DNA of 64,000 nucleotides from Burkholderia stabilis (GTDB taxonomy: Bacteria > Pseudomonadota > Gammaproteobacteria > Burkholderiales > Burkholderiaceae): positions 1,426,001-1,490,000 of the forward strand of contig NZ_CP016443.1 of NCBI RefSeq assembly GCF_001742165.1, in the 5' to 3' direction. Below, one piece after another: positions 57,074 through 64,000 of the stretch. The stretch's first letter is position 1, and every line of letters begins with the position of its first letter. The notes under the pieces were generated by a model, which worked only from the letters and a program-made list of their open reading frames with translations, made no database searches and was not told the origin of the DNA. A program made the translations under genes and the position numbers.

Positions 57074-59092
57074 ATGAGCCAGCCCCTGCTGAAACTTGCC
57101 GCCGTCACGCGGCGCTTTCCGGCCGGCGACAAGGACGTCGTCGTCCTGAACAACGTCAACCTGTCGATCGACGCGGGCGAGATCGTCGCGATCGTCGGCG
57201 CGTCGGGCTCCGGCAAATCGACGCTGATGAACATCCTCGGCTGCCTCGATCATCCGAGCGAAGGTACCTACACGGTCGGCGGGCGCGACACGCACATGCT
57301 CGACAGCGACGAGCTCGCGCAGCTGCGCCGCGAGCACTTCGGCTTCGTGTTCCAGCGTTATCACCTGCTGCCGCACGTCGACGCGGTCGCGAACCTCGAG
57401 ATGCCCGCGATCTACGCGGGCACCACGCGCGCGGAACGCCACGCGCGCGCGCAGGCATTGCTCGCGCGCCTCGGGCTCGCGGATCGTGCGCATCACCGGC
57501 CGGGGCAACTGTCGGGCGGCCAGCAGCAGCGCGTGAGCATTGCGCGCGCGCTGATGAACGGCGGCCAGGTGATCCTCGCCGACGAACCGACCGGCGCGCT
57601 CGATACCAAAAGCGGCCAGGACGTGATCCGCATCCTGCACGAGCTGAACGCGCTCGGCCACACGATCGTCATCGTCACGCACGACAAGGACGTCGCACGC
57701 CACGCCCGGCGCATCATCGAGATCAGCGACGGCGAGATCGTCGCCGACCGGCCGAATCGCCACTATGCGCAAGCGCTCGCGGAAGCCGGCGTCGGCACCG
57801 CCGAAGACGCGGCCGGCGAGCCTTCCGCACACGCGCACCCCGACGATCCGCCGGCCGCCGAACCCGCTACGCGCACGCGCCGCTTCGCCGCGGGCACCGG
57901 CCGCTTCGCCGAAGCGTGCCGGATGGCGTGGATCGCGCTCGTGTCGCACCGGCTGCGCACGCTGCTGACGATGCTCGGCATCATCATCGGCATCACGTCG
58001 GTCGTGTCGATCGTCGCGATCGGCGAAGGCGCGAAGCGCTACATGCTCGACGAGATCGGCAGCATCGGCACGAACACGATCAACGTCTATCCGGGCACCG
58101 ACTGGGGCGACAGCCGCGCCGACACGATCCAGACGCTCGTGCCCGCCGACGTCGCCGCGCTCGCCGAGCAGCCGTACGTCGACAGCGCGACGCCCGAAAC
58201 CTCGCGCACGCTGCTGCTGCGCTACCGCAACATCGACGTCAACGCGCTCGTGAGCGGCGTCGGCGACCGCTTCTTCCAGGCGCGCGGGATGCGTTTCGCG
58301 CTCGGCGTCGCGTTCGACGAGGACGCGGTGCGCCGCCAGGCGCAGGTGGCCGTGATCGACCAGAACACGCGCCGCAAGCTGTTCGGCGCGACGCGCAATC
58401 CGGTCGGCGAAGTGATCCTGGTCGACAACGTGCCGTGCGTCGTGATCGGCGTCACGGCCGACAAGAAAAGCGCGTTCGGCAGCGTGAAAAGCCTGAACCT
58501 GTGGGTGCCGTTCACGACCGCGAGCGGGCGCCTGTTCGGCCAGCGCTATCTCGACAGCATCACCGTGCGCGTGCGCGACGGACAGCCGAGCGCCGCCGCC
58601 GAGAAAAGCCTCGAAAAACTGATGATCCAGCGCCACGGCCGCAAGGATTTCTTCACGTACAACATGGACAGCGTGGTCAAGACCGTCGAGAAAACCGGGC
58701 AATCGCTGACGCTGCTGCTGTCGCTGATCGCGGTGATCTCGCTCGTCGTCGGCGGGATTGGCGTGATGAACATCATGCTGGTGTCGGTCACCGAGCGCAC
58801 GCGCGAGATCGGCATCCGGATGGCGGTCGGCGCGCGCCAGTCGGACATCCTGCAGCAGTTCCTCGTCGAAGCCGTGCTCGTCTGCCTGCTCGGCGGCACG
58901 ATCGGCATCGCGCTGTCGTTCGGGCTCGGCGCGGTGTTCTCGATGTTCGTCGCGCAATGGAAGATGGTGTTCTCCGCCGGCGCGATCGTGACCGCGTTCG
59001 TCTGCTCGACGCTCACCGGCGTGATATTCGGTTTCATGCCCGCGCGCAACGCGTCGCGGCTCGATCCGATCGATGCGCTCGCGCGCGACTGA
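57074..59092 (+). CDS. macB: MacB-type ABC transporter (ATPase plus FtsX-like permease)
   Basis: A 672-residue fusion. The ATPase domain (about 5-230) has Walker A GASGSGKST, signature LSGGQQQR and Walker B VILADEPTGALD. A linker follows, then four membrane helices (about 290-310 and three in the last 130 residues) with the large periplasmic domain between, typical of MacB (LLTMLGIIIGITSVVSIVAIGEG ... TREIGIRMAVGARQSDIL). It exports macrolides, siderophores or lipopeptides from the periplasm with MacA and an outer-membrane channel. Confidence 0.93.
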   Translation: MSQPLLKLAAVTRRFPAGDKDVVVLNNVNLSIDAGEIVAIVGASGSGKSTLMNILGCLDHPSEGTYTVGGRDTHMLDSDELAQLRREHFGFVFQRYHLLPHVDAVANLEMPAIYAGTTRAERHARAQALLARLGLADRAHHRPGQLSGGQQQRVSIARALMNGGQVILADEPTGALDTKSGQDVIRILHELNALGHTIVIVTHDKDVARHARRIIEISDGEIVADRPNRHYAQALAEAGVGTAEDAAGEPSAHAHPDDPPAAEPATRTRRFAAGTGRFAEACRMAWIALVSHRLRTLLTMLGIIIGITSVVSIVAIGEGAKRYMLDEIGSIGTNTINVYPGTDWGDSRADTIQTLVPADVAALAEQPYVDSATPETSRTLLLRYRNIDVNALVSGVGDRFFQARGMRFALGVAFDEDAVRRQAQVAVIDQNTRRKLFGATRNPVGEVILVDNVPCVVIGVTADKKSAFGSVKSLNLWVPFTTASGRLFGQRYLDSITVRVRDGQPSAAAEKSLEKLMIQRHGRKDFFTYNMDSVVKTVEKTGQSLTLLLSLIAVISLVVGGIGVMNIMLVSVTERTREIGIRMAVGARQSDILQQFLVEAVLVCLLGGTIGIALSFGLGAVFSMFVAQWKMVFSAGAIVTAFVCSTLTGVIFGFMPARNASRLDPIDALARD

Positions 59093-59103
59093 CGGAGGCC
59101 GCG

Positions 59104-60477
59104 ATGACCCGATCCTCACCCCTGCTCCGCCTGTGCGCATGCGCGTGCGCCGCCGCGCTGCTCGCCGGCTGCACGGCCGCGCGCCACGAACCGCTGCCGG
59201 CCGTCGCGATGCCCGCGAACTGGGCCGCGCCGGTTGCCGCCGGCGCGCCGGCCGCGACACCCGACTGGTGGCGCAGCTTCGGCGATCCGCAACTCGACCG
59301 GCTGATCGACGACGCGCTGCGCGCGAACAACGATCTCGCGATCGCGGCGATCCGCGTGTATCGCGCGCAGTTGCAGGCCGGGCTCGTCGACACCAACCTG
59401 ACGCCCAACGTATCGATCGGCGCGAACGGCTCGGTGTCGCGCACGCTCGATACGCATCAGATGAGCCGGGCGAGCGGCATCACCGGTTCGCTCAGTTATG
59501 AAATCGACCTGTGGGGCCGGCTGGCCGCGCTGCGCGACGCCGCGCACTGGGAAGCCGACGCGACGGCCGCCGATCTCGAAGCCGCGCGGCTGTCGCTGAT
59601 CGGCACGACCGCGTCGCTGTACTGGCGGATCGGCTATCTGAACCGGCAGATCGCGCTCGGCGACGCGAACATCGCATACGCGGCGCGCACGCTCGCGCTC
59701 GTCCGGTCGCGGCACACGGCCGGCGCCGTGTCGGGGCTCGATCTCGCGCAGGCCGAACAAAGCCTGTCCGCGCAACGCGCCGCGCAGACGCAGTTGATCC
59801 AGCAACGCACCGAGAACCGCCACGCGCTCGCGCTCCTGTTCGACCGGCCGCCGCAGCAGCTCGCGGCCGAACCGTCGGCGCTGCCCGACGCGGCGCCACC
59901 GGACGTGGCGGCCGGCCTGCCGGCCAGCCTGCTCGGCCGGCGCCCCGACCTGCGCGCGGCGGAATTCCGGCTGCGCGAATCGCTCGCGCAGGTCGACGCG
60001 ACACGCACGAGCTTCTACCCGACCTTCACGCTGACCGGCAACGCCGGCACGTCGAGCACGAGCCTCGAGCGCGTGCTGATGAACCCGGTCGGCACGCTCG
60101 GGCTCGGCCTCGCGCTGCCGTTCATCCAGTGGAACACGATGCAGCTGCAGATCAAGGTGTCGAAGTCGCAATACGAGGAAGCGGTCGTCGGGTTCCGTCA
60201 GCGGCTCTACACGGCGCTCTCGGAAGTCGAGAACGCGCTGTCGGCGCGCGTGCAGCTCGAACGCGAAGCCGAACAGCGCGCGCTGTCGCTCGCGCAGGCG
60301 CAGCGCGCGGAGCAGCTTGCCGCCGCGCGGTTCGCGGCCGGCGCGACCGCCGTGCAGCCGTGGCTCGACCAGCAGCAGCGGCTGCGGGATGCGCAAAGCG
60401 CCGACGAGCTGACGCGCCTGAACCGGCTCAACAACCAGATGACGCTCTACCGCGCGCTCGGCGGCGGCACGTCCTGA
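59104..60477 (+). CDS. NodT-family outer-membrane efflux lipoprotein
   Basis: A 457-residue TolC-like channel lipoprotein. The signal peptide ends in LLAGC (lipobox Cys near 22). Paired coiled-coil OEP repeats follow, with DWWRSFGDPQLDRLIDDALRANNDLAIAAIRV and GRRPDLRAAEFRLRESLAQVDATRTSFYPTFTL, the latter being the standard NodT hallmark. It completes a macA-macB-channel operon, 11 bp after macB. Substrate range cannot be deduced. Confidence 0.9.
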   Translation: MTRSSPLLRLCACACAAALLAGCTAARHEPLPAVAMPANWAAPVAAGAPAATPDWWRSFGDPQLDRLIDDALRANNDLAIAAIRVYRAQLQAGLVDTNLTPNVSIGANGSVSRTLDTHQMSRASGITGSLSYEIDLWGRLAALRDAAHWEADATAADLEAARLSLIGTTASLYWRIGYLNRQIALGDANIAYAARTLALVRSRHTAGAVSGLDLAQAEQSLSAQRAAQTQLIQQRTENRHALALLFDRPPQQLAAEPSALPDAAPPDVAAGLPASLLGRRPDLRAAEFRLRESLAQVDATRTSFYPTFTLTGNAGTSSTSLERVLMNPVGTLGLGLALPFIQWNTMQLQIKVSKSQYEEAVVGFRQRLYTALSEVENALSARVQLEREAEQRALSLAQAQRAEQLAAARFAAGATAVQPWLDQQQRLRDAQSADELTRLNRLNNQMTLYRALGGGTS

Positions 60478-60482
60478 CCGGC

Positions 60483-60502
60483 GGCCGGCAAGCACGCCGG
60501 CC
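60483..60502. terminator. Hairpin between the efflux operon and the MFS gene
   Basis: GGCCGGC-N6-GCCGGCC, a perfect 7-bp stem, begins 5 bp after the nodT stop and ends 8 bp before the convergent MFS stop. Extra GC pairing may extend it. No T tract follows, so it is a GC-rich bidirectional terminator candidate. Confidence 0.5.
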
Positions 60503-60510
60503 GGGCCGCC

Positions 60511-62049
60511 TCATTCGCACACGGCCGCCCCGCGCCGCGCCGGCGCGAACGCCACCGCGCTCGCGGTTGCGAGCACGGCCACGCCTGTCGCACCGTACAC
60601 CATCACCCAGCCGAACCCGTGCACGAGCGCCGCGTGCAGCGCAGCGCCGCTCGGGTCGGCCTGCGCGAGCGCCGGTGCGATTTGCTGCAGCCCGTCGGTG
60701 CGGCCCGATGCGATTTCCTGCGCGAGCCGGCGCAGCGCGGCATCGCCGATCGCGCCCGCGACGCCGGCTTTCAGGCTCGCGACGATCCCCGCGACCAGCA
60801 CGAAGCCCATCGCCGCGATGTTCAGCGCGAGCGAGATCATCCGCGCGCTCATGTCGATGCCCGACGCCATCCCGGCCCGCGCGCTCGGCACCGCGCCCGT
60901 CGTCGTGTTGGTGACGGGCGTGTTCGTGAGCCCGAGCCCGATGCCGGCGATCACGCAGCCGGGCAGCATCGTGAGCCAGCTCGCGTGCTCGGCCGCGCTG
61001 CCGAGCCGCATCAGCGCGAAGCCGGCCGCGATCGTGAACAGGCCGCCCGGGATCACGACACCCGGCCCGTAGCGCAGCGCGAGCCGTTCGCCGACCGGCG
61101 GCGCGACCAGCGTCGGCAGCGTGTACGCGAGCAACGCAAGGCCGGCCGTCACGCTGTCGTAGCCGAGCGCGACCTGGAACCAGATCGGCAGGTAGATCAT
61201 GAACGGCCAGAAGCTGAAGTTCATCCCCATCGAGCCGAAGATCGCGCCGGTGAACGCGCGAATCCGGAACACGGAGAAGTCGAACATCGGCCGCGCGCTC
61301 GCGCGTTCGGCGACGAAAAAGCCGATCAGCGCCAGCACGGTCGCGCCGAGCACGCCGAGGCCTGCCGCGCTCGTCAGCCCGAGTTCCGCGCTCTGCGTGA
61401 TGTAGAACGCAAGGCCGAGCACCGCGAGCGACAGCGTGACGATGCCCGCCACGTCGAGCGTGCCCGCATGCGGATCGCGCGACTCCTGCACCGCGCCGCC
61501 GATCAGCACGAGCGCGACGGCCGCGAGCGGCGCATGGACGAGGAACACCCACGGCCAGCTCGCCAGCGCGACGATCGCGCCGCCGACGATCGGCCCGAAA
61601 CCGAGCCCGATGCCGAACACGATGCCCCAGATCCCGAACGCGCGGCCGCGCTCGCGGCCTTCGCGGAACTGGTGCGACAACACCGCGATCTGGCAGATCA
61701 GCATCGCGCCGCCGCTCGCGCCCTGCAGCAGCCGGCCCGCGACGAGCACCGGCACGTTCGGCGCGAGCCCGCACAGCAGCGACGTCGCGCCGAACAGCAC
61801 GGTGCCGATCACGTACACGCGCTTGCGGCCGAACCGGTCCGCGAGCGTGCCGGCCGCCATCAGCACCGTCGTACACGCGATCGTGTAAGCGTTCATGATC
61901 CACTGCATGCCGTTGAAATCGCCGTGCAGCACGTGTTCGAGCGTCGGCAGGATCACCGGCACGCTCGAGATTTCGAGGCCGAACATCAGCGACGTGAGAC
62001 AGACGGCCGCGAGCGCGACCGCATTCCTGCGGGAGTCGGATAGCGTCAT
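60511..62049 (-). CDS. DHA2-type major facilitator exporter (EmrB/QacA family)
   Basis: A 512-residue transporter with about 14 membrane segments. Family motifs are present: TLADRFGRKRVYVIG between helices 2 and 3, LLQGASGGAML in helix 4, and GPIVGGAIVALASWPWVFLVHAPL (motif C region) in helix 5. It likely exports drugs or other hydrophobic compounds by proton exchange. It is divergent from a LysR-type gene, which probably regulates it. The start at 62049 (MTLSDSRR) is preferred over an unlikely Arg-rich extension. Confidence 0.87.
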   Translation of the reverse strand: MTLSDSRRNAVALAAVCLTSLMFGLEISSVPVILPTLEHVLHGDFNGMQWIMNAYTIACTTVLMAAGTLADRFGRKRVYVIGTVLFGATSLLCGLAPNVPVLVAGRLLQGASGGAMLICQIAVLSHQFREGRERGRAFGIWGIVFGIGLGFGPIVGGAIVALASWPWVFLVHAPLAAVALVLIGGAVQESRDPHAGTLDVAGIVTLSLAVLGLAFYITQSAELGLTSAAGLGVLGATVLALIGFFVAERASARPMFDFSVFRIRAFTGAIFGSMGMNFSFWPFMIYLPIWFQVALGYDSVTAGLALLAYTLPTLVAPPVGERLALRYGPGVVIPGGLFTIAAGFALMRLGSAAEHASWLTMLPGCVIAGIGLGLTNTPVTNTTTGAVPSARAGMASGIDMSARMISLALNIAAMGFVLVAGIVASLKAGVAGAIGDAALRRLAQEIASGRTDGLQQIAPALAQADPSGAALHAALVHGFGWVMVYGATGVAVLATASAVAFAPARRGAAVCE

Positions 62050-62149
62050 GCGTATTGCGCCGCGGCCCGGCGACAGGCCGCGCGCCTCCAGGTGAGAAAG
62101 GTTCGCCGCGTGCGGCCGGCGACGCACGCTGGACGGGAATCGGTACTAT

Positions 62150-62164
62150 AGTGAGAATTTCACT
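62150..62164. promoter_or_regulatory. Candidate LysR-type operator between the MFS and LysR genes
   Basis: AGTGA-GAATT-TCACT, a 5-bp inverted repeat with a 5-bp centre, lies in the 177-bp divergent interval. It follows CTATA at 62146-62150. Position and symmetry suit the adjacent LysR regulator. Confidence 0.45.
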
Positions 62165-62226
62165 CCCCATTGACGCACGTACTTCCACGAACTGGGGAAT
62201 CACAGGACTCAATTGACCGACCCGCT

Positions 62227-63132
62227 ATGACCGACCGACTCGACGGCGTGACGACCTTCGTCCAGGTGGTGGAATCGGGCAGCTTCGCGCTGGCCGCGGA
62301 GCGGCTCGACATGACGCGCTCGGCCGTCGGCAAGGCGGTCGCGCGGCTCGAGAAGCGGCTCGGCGCGCGGCTGCTGCAGCGCACGACGCGCAGCCAGAGC
62401 CTGACCGACGACGGCCAGGCGTACTACGACCGCTGCGTGCGCGCGCTCGCGGAACTGGAAGCGGCGGAAGCCGATCTCGATTGCGGCCGCAACGAGGCGC
62501 GCGGCAAGCTGCGGCTGAGCGTGCCGCTCGCGTTCGGGCACCACTGCGTGACGCCCATCGTGCTCGACCTCGCGCGCACCTATCCGCACCTGCGGATCGA
62601 CGTGTCGATCACCGACCGTTTCGTCGATCTCGTCGAGGAAGGGATCGACCTCGCGGTGCGGATCGGCACGCTCGCGGACAGCACCAGCCTCGCGGTGCGG
62701 CGGCTCGGCACGCAATACGGCAGCCTCGGCGCGGCGCCGTCCTATCTCGCGCGCTACGGGATGCCGACGTCGCTCGACGATCTGAAGAACCACCGGACGA
62801 TCGCGTATTCACGCTCGGGCGTACCGCAGCCGTGGGACCTGCGCGCGCCCGACGGCTCGACGGTGCGCGTCGACGTGCAGCACCAGCTCAGTTTCGACGA
62901 CGTGCAGGCGATCGCGGCGGCCGGCGCGTCCGGGTTCGGGATCGCGTGGCTGCCGAGCTGGCTGCTCGATCACTACGTGAAGCGCGGCGAGATGGCGGTC
63001 GTGCTCGACCGCTGCTTCGTATGCGAAGGCGATATCCACGCGATCTGGCCGAAGACGCGCTACCTGCCGCGCAAGACGCGCTGCGTGATCGACGCGCTCG
63101 CGCAAGCCGTGCCGCCGATGATCGAGCGGTGA
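62227..63132 (+). CDS. LysR-family transcriptional regulator
   Basis: A 301-residue LysR-type protein. The helix-turn-helix spans about residues 3-62 (LDGVTTFVQVVESGSFALAAERLDMTRSAVGKAVARLEKRLG), then a substrate-binding-like domain with GKLRLSVPLAFGHHCVTPIV and DLVEEGIDLAVRIG. This is the CrgA-like group. It is divergent from the MFS exporter and its likely regulator. The start at 62227 matches the conserved MTDRLDGV opening. Confidence 0.87.
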   Translation: MTDRLDGVTTFVQVVESGSFALAAERLDMTRSAVGKAVARLEKRLGARLLQRTTRSQSLTDDGQAYYDRCVRALAELEAAEADLDCGRNEARGKLRLSVPLAFGHHCVTPIVLDLARTYPHLRIDVSITDRFVDLVEEGIDLAVRIGTLADSTSLAVRRLGTQYGSLGAAPSYLARYGMPTSLDDLKNHRTIAYSRSGVPQPWDLRAPDGSTVRVDVQHQLSFDDVQAIAAAGASGFGIAWLPSWLLDHYVKRGEMAVVLDRCFVCEGDIHAIWPKTRYLPRKTRCVIDALAQAVPPMIER

Positions 63133-63187
63133 AATGAAATGAAGTGAGACGGGACGAAACCGACGCGCCGCCCGGCGCGTCGGGTGC

Positions 63188-64000
63188 TTACGCCGCGCCG
63201 AGATCAGCGAGCGGATGCGCGAACAGCTTCCACGGCGACGTCAGGAAATGCCGCACGCGTTCGGCGCGCAGCTCGACGAGCGACGCGGGCGCCCAGCGCG
63301 GCTTGCGATCCTTGTCGACGAGATGCGCGCGCACGCCTTCGCAGAAATCGCCTTCCTCGATCGCACGCGCGACGATGCCGAGCTCCATCCGGAACGATTC
63401 GGCGAGCGTCATCTGCCGGCCGCGCAGCAGCGCCTCGCGCGTCACGCACAGCATCGTCGGCGAATGGCCGGACAGCGCGTCGAGCGTCGCCTGCAGCCAT
63501 TGACGATGTTCGCGCGTCAACTCCTCACGCGCGAGATCCTGCGTCAGCGTCGCGACGATCCGCTCAACGGTCGAGCGCTTGTCGAAGTGACGCACGATCC
63601 ACGGCATCTGGCTGTCGAGCGCCGCATGCGGCACGACGTTGCACGGCGGTTCGAACACCTTGCGCAGCGCCGGCAACACGTCGCCGTCCCACTTCACGGA
63701 TTCGATGCGCGTCTCGAACGTGTCGAGCCATGCGGACGGCACGCACAGATCCGCGAGCTTCGCGCTCAGCGCGTCGGCGCCCGACAACATCGCCCCCGTC
63801 AGCCCCACGTACAGTTCGAGCTCGACCGGCATACGCGACAGGAAATGCGTCGCGCCGACGTCGGGCACGAGGCCGATGCGCGTCTCGGGCATCGCGATCT
63901 TGCTGCGTTCGGTCGCGACGCGCAGCGCCGCGCCCTGCGCGAGCCCCATGCCGCCGCCCATCGTCACGCCGTCCATCAGCGCGACCACCGGCTTCGGGAA
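63188..64000 (-). CDS. 3-hydroxyisobutyryl-CoA hydrolase / enoyl-CoA hydratase-family protein, 5' end outside window
   Basis: The last 270 codons lie in the window; the 5' end is beyond the right edge. FPKPVVALMDGVTMGGGMGLAQG is the oxyanion-hole crotonase motif, and AMPETRIGLVPDVGATHFLSRMP carries the Glu and Asp typical of the 3-hydroxyisobutyryl-CoA hydrolase branch. The long C-terminus (TREHRQWLQATLDALSGHSPTMLCVTREALLRG) is the ECH_2 extension. It acts in valine degradation in the cytoplasm. A full-length enzyme of this branch would be about 350-380 residues. Confidence 0.85.
   Translation of the reverse strand, partial: FPKPVVALMDGVTMGGGMGLAQGAALRVATERSKIAMPETRIGLVPDVGATHFLSRMPVELELYVGLTGAMLSGADALSAKLADLCVPSAWLDTFETRIESVKWDGDVLPALRKVFEPPCNVVPHAALDSQMPWIVRHFDKRSTVERIVATLTQDLAREELTREHRQWLQATLDALSGHSPTMLCVTREALLRGRQMTLAESFRMELGIVARAIEEGDFCEGVRAHLVDKDRKPRWAPASLVELRAERVRHFLTSPWKLFAHPLADLGAA

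Noticed and set aside
56900..59260. A 786-codon minus-strand frame opposite macB
   Set aside because: It is a shadow of macB with Arg/Ala/His-rich content and no domain.

Overview
The window reads as a chromosomal segment of a Burkholderia cepacia complex bacterium. Coding sequence is very GC-rich. The gene set fits that group: a PenB/PenR class A beta-lactamase locus, a ygiW-qseBC unit, an rstAB-type two-component pair, a giant glycine/threonine-rich autotransporter, and MacAB and DHA2-type efflux genes. This assignment rests on gene content and style, not on a database search. No rRNA, tRNA, CRISPR array, transposase or integrase was recognised.

Layout. 0-2.8 kb: start of an RpiR-type regulator, then ygiW divergent from qseBC. 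2.8-7.5 kb: a MarR/monooxygenase operon, a tiny membrane protein and penB/penR, interspersed with nine same-orientation copies of a ~75-95 bp element seen nowhere else in the window. Each copy carries a pair of convergent DnaA-box-like 9-mers. 7.5-24.3 kb: glycogen-debranching-type enzyme, a 2683-residue autotransporter with 99-residue repeats, a SanA/YdcF-like protein, an MreB paralogue without mreCD, a patatin/Omp85 (type Vd) protein with an uncertain start, and an azoreductase. 24.6-27.6 kb: RstB/RstA-like pair and glutaminase glsA.

27.6-36.4 kb looks accreted. The 3' end of glsA recurs twice clearly (29740, 35521) and perhaps a third time (36331), and these remnants separate modules. The modules are LysR + RidA; two orphan small proteins; a TetR-controlled operon of TIM-barrel isomerase, epoxide-hydrolase-like protein and esterase; and a zinc-ribbon protein and a peptidase-like protein.

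37-39.4 kb holds a TetR/FAD-monooxygenase divergon with two good operators.

39.5-49.4 kb is the most likely undescribed system. It has nine genes in divergent and convergent, tightly packed units: three membrane desaturase domains (one fused to a PAP2 phosphatase), a Rieske oxygenase, a GH3-family acyl-adenylate enzyme, a ferritin-like diiron protein, an alpha/beta hydrolase and two GNAT-like transferases. Together they suggest oxidative tailoring of a fatty-acyl or other lipophilic carboxylate, its activation and transfer to an acceptor, and release or dephosphorylation. No known pathway was recognised.

49.4-64 kb: secreted RNase T2, periplasmic and membrane proteins of unknown role, an XRE regulator, an HD phosphohydrolase, a methyltransferase, a macA-macB-nodT tripartite efflux operon, a DHA2 exporter with divergent LysR regulator, and the 3' part of a 3-hydroxyisobutyryl-CoA hydrolase-like gene.
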